Part shown: one piece after another, positions 46,629 to 54,311 of the stretch
How positions within the stretch are numbered: the stretch's first letter is position 1
Layout of the letters: each line of letters opens with the position of its first letter
Assembly (NCBI GenBank): GCA_017619585.1
Contig: JAFZSA010000028.1
Coordinates: 62,001 to 126,000 of the forward strand
From: Bacteroidaceae bacterium
Lineage (GTDB): Bacteria; Bacteroidota; Bacteroidia; Bacteroidales; Bacteroidaceae
Direction of reading: 5' to 3'
Length of the DNA: 64,000 nt
The notes under the pieces: generated by a model
Databases searched by the model: none
Seen by the model: the letters and a program-made list of their open reading frames with translations, nothing else
Told to the model about the DNA's origin: nothing
Program-made: the position numbers and the translations under genes

Positions 46629-49471
46629 TAGAGCTTAGCCTTTATTTCTATCTCCTGGAAGGTCTCTAAGATATCACCTTCACGAAGGTCGTTATAGTTA
46701 ACCAATGAGATACCGCACTCGAAGTTGGTTGTCACCTCCTTCACATCGTCCTTGAAACGTTTCAGGGCGTTGATGGCACCTGTGTGAACCACAATACCGT
46801 CGCGGATAACGCGAGCCTTGTTGGTACGGTTCACCTTACCCTCTATAACGTAGGCACCGGCTACGACACCCACCTTGCTGATGTGATATACCTGACGCAC
46901 CTCAACCTGAGCGGTAACCTCTTCCTTGATTTCAGGACTCAACATACCCTCCATAGCATCCGTTACCTCCTCGATAGCATCGTAGATAACGCTGTACAGA
47001 CGGATGTCAACGCCCATCTGCTCTGCCAACTTACGGGCAGCAGCACTAGGACGAACCTGGAAACCAACAATGAAGCAGTTCTCTGCAGCAGCGGCCATAT
47101 TGACATCGCTCTCGCTGATCTGACCTACAGCCTTATAGATAACGTTCACCTGAATCTTCTCGGTAGAGAGCTTGATGAGTGAATCGCTCAAAGCCTCGAT
47201 AGAACCGTCCACGTCGCCCTTGACGATAAGGTTGAGTTCCTTGAAGTCGCCCAAAGCAATACGACGGCCCAACTCTGTGAGGTCGAAACGCTTCATAGTA
47301 CGCAGACCCTGCTCACGAGCCAACTGCTCACGCTTGGTAGCAATCTCACGAGCCTCCTGGTCGGTATCCATTACGTGGAAAGTATCACCTGCCTGAGGAG
47401 CACCGTTCAAGCCCAAGATGGTAGCAGCCTGGGCAGGACCAATCTTCTCTACACGACGGCCACGCTCGTCCAACATAGCCTTCACACGACCGTAGTTGGT
47501 ACCAGCCAGCACGATATCACCTACATGCAGGGTTCCGTTGCTCAGCAGCACAGTAGCTACGTAGCCACGACCCTTATCCAGTGAGCTCTCGATGATAGAA
47601 CCTGTAGCCTTGCGGTTGGGGTTTGCCTTCAGGTCGAGCATCTCAGCCTCGAGGAGCACCTTCTCCAAAAGGTCCTCAACACCGATTCCCTGCTTGGCGC
47701 TGATGTCCTGACTCTGGTACTTACCACCCCAGTCCTCCACCAGGAAGTTCATGTTAGCCAAGCCCTCCTTGATCTTATCGGGGTTAGCGCCTGGCTTATC
47801 TATCTTGTTGATTGCAAATACGATGGGTACATTAGCAGCTGTTGCGTGGGCAATAGCCTCCTTTGTCTGAGGCATGATGTCATCATCAGCAGCTACAATG
47901 ATAATAGCAATATCCGTTACCTGAGCACCACGGGCACGCATAGCGGTAAAGGCCTCATGACCAGGAGTATCCAAGAAGGTCACATGACGTCCGTCTGGCA
48001 ATGTCACGTTATAGGCACCAATGTGCTGGGTAATACCACCGGCCTCACCGGCAATAACGTTGGTCTTACGGATATAGTCGAGCAAAGAAGTCTTACCATG
48101 GTCGACATGACCCATGACGGTTACGATGGGAGCACGTGGAACCAGATCTTCCTCGGCATCCTCCACCTCTGTTACAGCCTCGCTAACCTCGGCACTTACA
48201 TATTCTGTAGTGAAACCGAACTCCTCAGCTACCAGGTTGATGGTCTCGGCATCCATACGCTGGTTGATGCTGACCATGATACCAATCTGCATACAGGTAC
48301 CGATAACCTGCGTTACAGGAACGTTCATCATGGTAGCCAACTCATTGGCTGTCACGAACTCGGTAAGCTTCAGTACCTTGCTTTCTGCTGCTTCGTTCTC
48401 CAGCTGCTCCTCCATACCCTGACGGATGGCATCGCGCTTCTCACGACGGTACTTGGCACCCTTGCCCATCTTATTGTTCTTGTTGGTAAGACGAGCCAGT
48501 GTCTCGCGTACCTGCTTTGCTACTTCCTCTTCGCTAACCTCGGGCTGCAGGAAGGCCTGCTGCTTCTGCTTGTTCTTCTTCTTGCCGCCACCGTTCTGCT
48601 GACCCTGGTTGTTGTTATTATTGTTGTTGTTCTTCTGGAAGCCCTGAGGCTGGTTAGCCACAGCATTTACGTCAACACGCTCCTTACCCACACGCAGACG
48701 CTTCTTGCGTTCGCCCTGGGCAGCCTGCTGTTGCTGTTGCTGCTGAGCACGCTTCTCATCACGCTCACGGCGTTTCTCTTCCTTGCTCTTCTTCTTAGGA
48801 CGAGTGCTCTGGTTCAGACTATCAAGGTCAATCTTACCCTTAACAGTAAGGCCGGGACCTGGCTGGGGAGCGGGAGACAGACGGAATACGCCATTCTCCT
48901 CAATGCCGACCTCCTTCTTCTTGGGCTCAGGCTTTTCCTCCTTAGCCTCTTCAGCAACAGGTGCCTCTTCGGGCTCCTGGGCAATTGCCACAGGTTCCTG
49001 AACAGGCTTTTCCTCTACCTCAGGCTCTACCGGAGCTTCCGGTTCTGCCGGAGCCACAGGAACTACCAGAGCTACAGGAGTTTCCGGTTCAACTACAGGA
49101 GTCACCTCCTGCTCCTTAACCTCTGCCTCTTGTTCCTCCTCTACAGGAGCAGCCTTCTTCTTGTCCAAGTCAATCTTACCCAGGATCTTAGGACCTTGGA
49201 TATTGGGCTTATCGTCCACAAACTCCTCTACGGGTGCAGGCTTCTTGCGTTCCTTTGTCTGCTCCTGACGCTGCTGGATAAGCATCTTAGCCTCAGTACG
49301 CAGGCCCTTATCGGTGCTGAATTCCTGCTGCAAAAGGCTGAATTCCTCATCCGATATCTTATAGTTAGGGTTGGCCTCAACCTCGGAGTAACCCTTTTTC
49401 TGCAGGAACTCTACGGCCGTCTGCAGACCTATATTGAATTCTTTTGTTACTTTATTTAATCTTACGCTCAT
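46628..49471 (-). CDS. infB: Translation initiation factor IF-2
   Basis: GTPase that brings fMet-tRNA to the ribosome. 947 residues: an IF2 N-terminal subdomain ([25 protein letters not shown]), a long low-complexity linker of E/P/V- and K/Q/N-rich runs (about 80-330), a second N subdomain (about 365-420), the G domain from about 450 ([28 protein letters not shown]), then domains II, III and the C-terminal tRNA-binding part. It follows nusA by 20 nt. Confidence 0.98.
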   Translation of the reverse strand: MSVRLNKVTKEFNIGLQTAVEFLQKKGYSEVEANPNYKISDEEFSLLQQEFSTDKGLRTEAKMLIQQRQEQTKERKKPAPVEEFVDDKPNIQGPKILGKIDLDKKKAAPVEEEQEAEVKEQEVTPVVEPETPVALVVPVAPAEPEAPVEPEVEEKPVQEPVAIAQEPEEAPVAEEAKEEKPEPKKKEVGIEENGVFRLSPAPQPGPGLTVKGKIDLDSLNQSTRPKKKSKEEKRRERDEKRAQQQQQQQAAQGERKKRLRVGKERVDVNAVANQPQGFQKNNNNNNNNQGQQNGGGKKKNKQKQQAFLQPEVSEEEVAKQVRETLARLTNKNNKMGKGAKYRREKRDAIRQGMEEQLENEAAESKVLKLTEFVTANELATMMNVPVTQVIGTCMQIGIMVSINQRMDAETINLVAEEFGFTTEYVSAEVSEAVTEVEDAEEDLVPRAPIVTVMGHVDHGKTSLLDYIRKTNVIAGEAGGITQHIGAYNVTLPDGRHVTFLDTPGHEAFTAMRARGAQVTDIAIIIVAADDDIMPQTKEAIAHATAANVPIVFAINKIDKPGANPDKIKEGLANMNFLVEDWGGKYQSQDISAKQGIGVEDLLEKVLLEAEMLDLKANPNRKATGSIIESSLDKGRGYVATVLLSNGTLHVGDIVLAGTNYGRVKAMLDERGRRVEKIGPAQAATILGLNGAPQAGDTFHVMDTDQEAREIATKREQLAREQGLRTMKRFDLTELGRRIALGDFKELNLIVKGDVDGSIEALSDSLIKLSTEKIQVNVIYKAVGQISESDVNMAAAAENCFIVGFQVRPSAAARKLAEQMGVDIRLYSVIYDAIEEVTDAMEGMLSPEIKEEVTAQVEVRQVYHISKVGVVAGAYVIEGKVNRTNKARVIRDGIVVHTGAINALKRFKDDVKEVTTNFECGISLVNYNDLREGDILETFQEIEIKAKL

Positions 49472-49491
49472 TTTCTGTGTTTTTGGTAGAT

Positions 49492-50748
49492 TTATTCAAA
49501 CTCTGCCGCCAAGATATTCAATACCTCGTCTATGGTCTCCTCTTCAAGGTCAGTACGCTGGATCAGTGTTTCACGACTTTCTGCCAAAACGTCACGGGCA
49601 GTAGAGTAACCAATCTTCTTGAACTCCTCAATGATCCAGGGCTCGATATCATCTGTAAACTCATCCAGGCTTACATCGTCATTGTCCTCATTGTCAATCT
49701 CGCGGAATACATCAATGGTGTAGCCAGTAAGCATACTTGCCAACTTGATGTTCAGACCGCCCTTACCGATAGCCAGTGATACCTGATCGGGATCCAGGTA
49801 AACCTCAGCCTTGTGCTCCTCCTCGTTCAGAACTACGCTGTTCACACGGGCAGGACCCAAAGCACGAACAATCATCAACTGTGTATTTGCTGTCCATGTT
49901 ACAACATCGATGTTCTCTCCGTGCAACTCACGAACGATACCATGAACACGGCTACCCTTAACACCAACGCAAGCACCTACGGGATCAATGCGCTCGTCAT
50001 AACTCTCAACAGCGATCTTAGCACGTTCGCCAGGGATGCGGGCTACCTTATGAATGGTGATAAGGCCATCCTGAATCTCAGGTACCTCAGCCTCCAGCAT
50101 TCGCTGAACAAACATAGGATCTGTACGGCTCAGGATGATACGGGGATTACCGTTGGGATTCTCAACGCGTGAGATAACGGCACGTGCATTCTCGCCCTTA
50201 CGGAAGAAGTCGCTGGGAATCTGCTCTGAACGGGGCAGCAGCAATTCGTTACCCTCATCGTCCAACAACAGGGTCTCACGCTTCCAGGTCTGATAAACCT
50301 CAGCGCTGATAATCTCGCCTACACGGTCCTTGTACTGGTTGTACAGCGTGTCATGCTCCAACTCCAGAATACGGCTGGCCAGAGTCTGACGCAGGGTAAG
50401 GATGGCACGACGACCGAAGTCTGAGAACTTAACCAACTGGCTCACTTCCTCGCCTACCTCATAGTCGGGCTCTACCTGACGAGCCTCAGAAAGGCTGATC
50501 TCCAGGTTAGGATCCTTCACCTCACCGTCAGGAACAACGGTACGGTTACGGTAGATTTCAAAGTCACCCTTGTCAGGGTTTACGATAATGTCATAATTCT
50601 CATCGCTGCCGTATGTCTTGATGATAACACTACGGAAGCACTCCTCCAACACGCTCATCAGCGTGGTACGATCAATGTTCTTAGTCTCTTTGAACTCTGC
50701 AAAGGACTCAATCAGGTTTACTGATTCTGTTTTCTTTGTTGTTGCCAT
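49492..50748 (-). CDS. nusA: Transcription factor NusA
   Basis: RNA polymerase-binding elongation and termination factor. 418 residues: N-terminal domain ([20 protein letters not shown] in part), an S1 RNA-binding domain (about 130-200), two KH domains ([11 protein letters not shown] and [12 protein letters not shown]), and one helix-hairpin-like tail ([17 protein letters not shown]). Shorter than E. coli NusA, lacking one acidic repeat. Between rimP and infB, the classic order. Confidence 0.97.
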   Translation of the reverse strand: MATTKKTESVNLIESFAEFKETKNIDRTTLMSVLEECFRSVIIKTYGSDENYDIIVNPDKGDFEIYRNRTVVPDGEVKDPNLEISLSEARQVEPDYEVGEEVSQLVKFSDFGRRAILTLRQTLASRILELEHDTLYNQYKDRVGEIISAEVYQTWKRETLLLDDEGNELLLPRSEQIPSDFFRKGENARAVISRVENPNGNPRIILSRTDPMFVQRMLEAEVPEIQDGLITIHKVARIPGERAKIAVESYDERIDPVGACVGVKGSRVHGIVRELHGENIDVVTWTANTQLMIVRALGPARVNSVVLNEEEHKAEVYLDPDQVSLAIGKGGLNIKLASMLTGYTIDVFREIDNEDNDDVSLDEFTDDIEPWIIEEFKKIGYSTARDVLAESRETLIQRTDLEEETIDEVLNILAAEFE

Positions 50749-50755
50749 TTATATG

Positions 50756-51223
50756 TTATTTTATTTTTATCAGATATTTGGTGTAGGTTACGTCGCCGAA
50801 AGCGAAACGGACGGGAACCTCCTTGTTAACGGGGCGCTTCTTGCCCTCTTCCTTTACCTTCTGCATGACGCCTAACTCGAAGCCTTCAGGGTCTACAGAC
50901 AACAGAGTGCCACGATATTTCTTGCCGTCCTTGGCCAAGGTCTCTACTTCCTTGCCCACATGGATCTCGTACTGACGAAGAATCTTGAAGGGCTGTCCCA
51001 ATCCGGCACTGCCTACCTCCAGTTCGTAGTCTTCCTCCTCACGGCTTACGCGTTCCTCAATGAAACGACTCAGATCTGCGCAGTCTTCAATCCACACGCC
51101 ATCGGCATGGTCTATCTCTACTACGATTCTGTCATCAGCGCTGATGTTGATGTCAACTAGAAAATAGTCCTTTCCCTGCAGCCATTCTTCTACGGCCTGC
51201 TGTACTGTTGCTTTGTTAATCAT
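50756..51223 (-). CDS. rimP: Ribosome maturation factor RimP
   Basis: 155-residue protein needed for 30S subunit maturation. Seen: the N-terminal alpha/beta domain with DYFLVDINIS, EIDHADGVWIEDCADLSRFIEERV (in part), the conserved YELEVGSAGLGQPF where family members have LEVSSPGLDRPL, and a C-terminal SH3-like domain. First gene of the rimP-nusA-infB block, with its own promoter at 51305-51336. Confidence 0.95.
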   Translation of the reverse strand: MINKATVQQAVEEWLQGKDYFLVDINISADDRIVVEIDHADGVWIEDCADLSRFIEERVSREEEDYELEVGSAGLGQPFKILRQYEIHVGKEVETLAKDGKKYRGTLLSVDPEGFELGVMQKVKEEGKKRPVNKEVPVRFAFGDVTYTKYLIKIK

Positions 51224-51263
51224 GTACCTGTTTTGTTTTATGGTAAAGCATATATAACGAAAA

Positions 51264-51287
51264 GTGAGGAACTTTCTAGCCCCTCAC
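51264..51287 (-). terminator. Hairpin with T-run in the rimP leader
   Basis: GTGAGG / CCTCAC stem with a 12-nt loop, followed on the minus strand by TTTT. It lies between the rimP promoter and its start codon, so it may be the terminator for the upstream S41 operon, an attenuator in the rimP leader, or both. Confidence 0.45.
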
Positions 51288-51304
51288 ATTCATCTTTTCG
51301 TCGG

Positions 51305-51336
51305 CAAAGGTACGCTTTTTCTGCTTACCTGCCAAA
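51305..51336 (-). promoter_or_regulatory. Promoter of the rimP-nusA-infB-suf run
   Basis: On the minus strand TTTG (51333-51336), 20 nt, TACCTTTG (51305-51312), giving a leader of about 75 nt before rimP. Confidence 0.8.
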
Positions 51337-51353
51337 CTTTTGCGTAAAAATTA

Positions 51354-51467
51354 TCACTTCATGCACCAAAACCAAAACAGCGCCACCACCATCATGACTA
51401 CAATGGCCATTCCAATGATGCCTATCATAAAGTTATGGTTGGCTCTACGGATGTCTCTTCTTCTCAT
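51354..51467 (-). CDS. 37-residue membrane protein coupled to the S41 peptidase gene
   Basis: Translation: a basic start MRRRDIRRANHNF, then one hydrophobic helix (MIGIIGMAIVVMMVVALFWF) and a short WCMK end. The ATG overlaps the S41 stop codon as ATGA, the same coupling used elsewhere in this window, and the stop lies before the rimP promoter. Positive residues before the helix predict an N-in topology. No family recognised. Confidence 0.65.
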   Translation of the reverse strand: MRRRDIRRANHNFMIGIIGMAIVVMMVVALFWFWCMK

Positions 51468-53107
51468 TTTCCCAGTATTTTATTGTATTCATCCATGTTC
51501 GAGAACAAACTTCTGACACGCTCTATGCACGGGTCGCCAGTCAGTTGCTGCTTGGCCCCGCCCCTCTGGTAGTAGTAACGATGAACCAGTTCATCTACCA
51601 TGTATGTTTCTATATCCTTACGGAAGCGCATCAGGTCTGTTGAGAGGTTAGGAGAAAGCTTGGCCTTCAGGGCATCCAGCTCCTGCTGAGCCTGCTCCAG
51701 GTAGCCTTCACGCTTGGCAACATCAGACAACAGCTTCAGCACCTCTTCTGTACGACGGTTATAGGTAAAACCTGATTCTGTTATATACTGCACGAACTGG
51801 TTGTACTCCTCGTCTGTCAACTTCACCTCACCGGCAGGGGCTATCTGCTCATGCTTGCTGCAGTAATCTGTTGCCCAGTCAAAGAACTCGTCGCTGGCTA
51901 CCAAGTCATAGATAAGGGTAGGAAGGCTGTCGGGCTTCACCTCCACGTCGGGTTTGATACCTCCGCCATCACGCACTTCACGACCTCCTGCTGTATGGAA
52001 CACCTTGGTAAGGCTGTCTGGAACTGTTCCTGCTGAACCGTCGGCATTCAGATGACGGTAGTCGTAGGCCTGAATGCAACGTCCCGATGGGATATAGTAT
52101 CTGCCCGTAGTAATTTTCAGATGTCCATCGTAAGAGACATCGCGCACCATCTGAACCAAGCCCTTGCCATAAGTGCGGATTCCCATTATCACAGCACGGT
52201 CCATATCCTGCAGGCTACCAGCAATAATCTCGCTGGCAGAGGCTGAACCGCCATCCACCAATACAGCTATGGGCATCAGCGTATCCATAGGCTCATAGGC
52301 TGTATAATAGTCGTGTTCGGTATGCTTCATCTTACCTCTGGTATAAACCACCTTACGACCCTTAGGGACAAAGAGGTTTACGATATCCACGGCCTCGTTG
52401 ACAGAACCACCCGGGTTTCCACGCAGGTCCAGCACCAGTTTCTCAGCCCCTTGCTGCTTCAGTTCCGTAAAGGCTTGCTGTACTTCTTTGTAAGCACCAT
52501 CCGTAAAGCCTGTCAGGTAAATATAACCTATACCATTATCTATAATACCATAGTAGGGAACCTGAGGCATCTGAATGGTCTGACGGGTGATGTGCATGGT
52601 CTTCTCCTCGTTGCCTCTGCGAACCACCAGCTCGAAGGTAGTGCCGGCCTCGCCCCTTAGCATATTGCTTACCTTGGGAGTGCCCATACCCTTTACATCC
52701 TTGCCATCGATGCGCATAATCACATCGCCTGCCTTCAAGCCGGCATGCTGGCTGGGTGTATTCTCGAAGGGCTCGCTTATCACGGCACGGCTTTCCTTCT
52801 TGTGATAACGTATGCCGCTGCCTATTCCTGCATACTTACCCGTTGTCATCTGACGCAATTCCTCGTCCTCCTGAGGATAGTAATCCGTAAAGGGGTCAAC
52901 CTGCCTAAGCAGCGAGCGTATGCCCCACCCTATTACCGTATCAGCATCCAGGGTATCTACGTAGAAGATATCCAGTTGCTTGTATATGTCGTTCAGAATC
53001 TCCAGGTTACGACTAACGGCAGCATTATGTCCTCCCTGCTTCTGAGCATTTACTTCTGCGAAAGGCAGCATTGCCACCAGTAAAAACGTGTATATCAGTC
53101 TTTTCAT
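51464..53107 (-). CDS. Secreted or periplasmic S41 (C-terminal processing) peptidase
   Basis: 547 residues with signal peptide MKRLIYTFLLVAMLPFAEV (about 1-22). Order: N-terminal helical part, PDZ domain (about 85-165, ending near GKDVKGMGTPKVSNML), catalytic core with LDLRGNPGGSVNEAV, the serine in GGSASASEIIAGS (near 285) and the lysine in TYGKGLVQ (near 310), then a C-terminal helical extension. Likely a Ctp/Prc-type protease acting on exported proteins. I use the ATG at 53107 because the frame's earlier ATG (53122) would lie only a few nt from the predicted transcript start. Confidence 0.93.
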   Translation of the reverse strand: MKRLIYTFLLVAMLPFAEVNAQKQGGHNAAVSRNLEILNDIYKQLDIFYVDTLDADTVIGWGIRSLLRQVDPFTDYYPQEDEELRQMTTGKYAGIGSGIRYHKKESRAVISEPFENTPSQHAGLKAGDVIMRIDGKDVKGMGTPKVSNMLRGEAGTTFELVVRRGNEEKTMHITRQTIQMPQVPYYGIIDNGIGYIYLTGFTDGAYKEVQQAFTELKQQGAEKLVLDLRGNPGGSVNEAVDIVNLFVPKGRKVVYTRGKMKHTEHDYYTAYEPMDTLMPIAVLVDGGSASASEIIAGSLQDMDRAVIMGIRTYGKGLVQMVRDVSYDGHLKITTGRYYIPSGRCIQAYDYRHLNADGSAGTVPDSLTKVFHTAGGREVRDGGGIKPDVEVKPDSLPTLIYDLVASDEFFDWATDYCSKHEQIAPAGEVKLTDEEYNQFVQYITESGFTYNRRTEEVLKLLSDVAKREGYLEQAQQELDALKAKLSPNLSTDLMRFRKDIETYMVDELVHRYYYQRGGAKQQLTGDPCIERVRSLFSNMDEYNKILGK

Positions 53108-53132
53108 GTCTTGGCATCTCAATAATTGCGGA

Positions 53133-53253
53133 CAAAGGTACGAATAAGTGAGAGATAAATGAAAGAAAAAAATGATTTTCTTTCTTTATCCGAGCGGAAG
53201 TAGCTTCGAGATGTTAGTCTCAAAGGTACGACAAAATATATTAACAGACCAAA
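53133..53253 (-). promoter_or_regulatory. Shared promoter module and tandem promoters of the S41 gene
   Basis: A -7 box TACCTTTG lies at 53133-53140 (minus) with a poor -33. A second TACCTTTG at 53221-53228 has TTTG at 53250-53253 (21-nt gap). Between them lie ACGAATAAGTGAG, an A-rich/T-rich inverted repeat and CCGAGCGGAAGTAG. About 100 bases align without gaps with the C10 promoter region at 25151. The rest of the 416-nt gap up to the HU-like gene holds AT-rich sequence and the 21-bp repeats below. Confidence 0.7.
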
Positions 53254-53369
53254 CCCTGGTGAATAATTAATGTTTTTTATATCAGTTGGTACTATATAAA
53301 ACAGAACACATCTCGATATAAAATGTTTTTCCCCTAAGGATAAAAGTATTTATACCTACGTTTATAATT

Positions 53370-53453
53370 ATTATCAAGGCTTGAGAATATATTATCAAGC
53401 TTTGAAAATAAATTATCAGGCTTTGAGAATAAATTATCAAGGCTTGATAATTG
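53370..53453 (+). repeat. Four 21-bp tandem repeats upstream of the HU-like gene
   Basis: Units start at 53370, 53391, 53412 and 53433, exactly 21 bp apart, each beginning ATTATCA and containing GGCTTGA or GCTTTGA. Each unit is itself a near-palindrome; the last reads TTATCAAGGCTTGATAA. The last unit runs into the -33 region of the promoter. This looks like an operator array with sites on the same face of the helix. Confidence 0.85.
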
Positions 53454-53480
53454 TTTTTCTCTTAGGATTACGTATCTTTG
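53450..53480 (+). promoter_or_regulatory. Promoter of the HU-like gene
   Basis: ATTG (53450-53453), 19 nt, TATCTTTG (53473-53480). The start of transcription would be near 53487, about 37 nt before the ATG. The -33 box overlaps the last 21-bp repeat, so a bound protein could block or aid RNA polymerase. Confidence 0.75.
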
Positions 53481-53523
53481 TACTTAGTATTAGAATGTTT
53501 TATACCTAAAGAAAAGATATTTT

Positions 53524-54156
53524 ATGGCACAGTACATTAAGAAAGAGATGCCTGACATGAGCGGAACAGGCGAGCAGAAGGCTTATTACAAACTGAAGAC
53601 ATGGAGAAAACTGGACTTTGATGAGTTTGTAAAACGATGCAGCTCTATCCATAGGGCATACGGCAAAAGTGTGATTGAGGGCGTTGTGATGGCTGTCTGC
53701 GAACACCTTGCCTACGAGATTTCCAACGGATACAGCGTTAAGATCGACGGCCTGGGCACGTTCAATGCCAAGCTGGGCGTATGCAAAGACAAGGAAATGG
53801 AGAACTTCGAAGAAGGAGCCACAAAGCGTAATGCCAAAAGCATTGAGGTAACAGGCGTATCATTCAGGGCCGACAAGGAGCTGATAAGGGAAATCGACCA
53901 GAACTGCACCCTGGAGCGTGGAGGCGAGGAACGTCTGAAGAAGCCTCAAATGTCTCAGAAGGAGCGCATAGAGAAGGCTCAGAAGTTCATACAGAAGAAT
54001 GGCTTCATGCACGTAGATGAATACGCCTCGCTAACAGGTTTGCCCTACTCTACGGCAGCCAGGGAAATACGCAACATTGCTGCCGACCCTGCATCAGGTA
54101 TCATTAGCCAAGGACGCAAGAGTGGCAAGCTCTATTTGCTGGCAAAGAAAGCCTGA
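53524..54156 (+). CDS. HU-like DNA-binding protein with extra C-terminal domain
   Basis: 210 residues. The N-terminal ~125 residues look like the HU/IHF-related domain of Bacteroidota (HU-HIG type): YYKLKTWRKLDFDEF, VVMAVCEHLAYEISNGYSVKI (in part), DGLGTFNAKLG, and VTGVSFRADKEL. The C-terminal ~70 residues (SQKERIEKAQKFIQKNGF, HVDEYASLTGLPYSTAAREI, GKLYLLAKK) look like a small winged-helix domain. Probably a nucleoid-type or regulatory DNA binder; it could bind the 21-bp repeats before its own gene. Confidence 0.82.
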   Translation: MAQYIKKEMPDMSGTGEQKAYYKLKTWRKLDFDEFVKRCSSIHRAYGKSVIEGVVMAVCEHLAYEISNGYSVKIDGLGTFNAKLGVCKDKEMENFEEGATKRNAKSIEVTGVSFRADKELIREIDQNCTLERGGEERLKKPQMSQKERIEKAQKFIQKNGFMHVDEYASLTGLPYSTAAREIRNIAADPASGIISQGRKSGKLYLLAKKA

Positions 54157-54170
54157 AGAAAACGCAAAAG

Positions 54171-54214
54171 TGTCCATTATTGGACAGTAGAGTGTCCGGA
54201 AATGGACACTCTAC
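54171..54214 (+). promoter_or_regulatory. Two enhancer-type palindromes (TGTCC-N6-GGACA)
   Basis: TGTCCATTATTGGACA at 54171-54186 and TGTCC-GGAAAT-GGACA at 54193-54208, centres 22 bp apart (two helical turns). The second is extended to a perfect 11-bp inverted repeat (GTAGAGTGTCC / GGACACTCTAC, 54187-54214). They sit about 75-100 bp upstream of the predicted sigma-54 start, the usual place for an NtrC-family activator. The structure could also act as a terminator for the HU-like gene, because CTTTTGC follows. Confidence 0.75.
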
Positions 54215-54251
54215 TTTTGCACCACTCCTGATTATCAGCAAGTTACGTTTT

Positions 54252-54267
54252 TGGCACGGTATTTGCA
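54252..54267 (+). promoter_or_regulatory. Sigma-54 (RpoN) promoter
   Basis: TTGGCACGGTATTTGCA: GG at 54253-54254 and GC at 54265-54266 with exactly 10 nt between, matching the -24/-12 consensus TGGCACG-N4-TTGCA in all key positions. Predicted start near 54277, about 35 nt before the ATG at 54312. Confidence 0.88.
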
Positions 54268-54311
54268 CTTAATAAGGCAGAACTTAATACATAATTAAAA
54301 TAAAATACACA

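Noticed and set aside
47846..49459. 537-residue open frame opposite infB
   Set aside because: Leucine/histidine-rich shadow of the low-complexity infB sequence; infB is certain.
53370..53453. Repeat array that might be a CRISPR
   Set aside because: Units are contiguous with no unique spacers, only four copies, and no cas gene is near.
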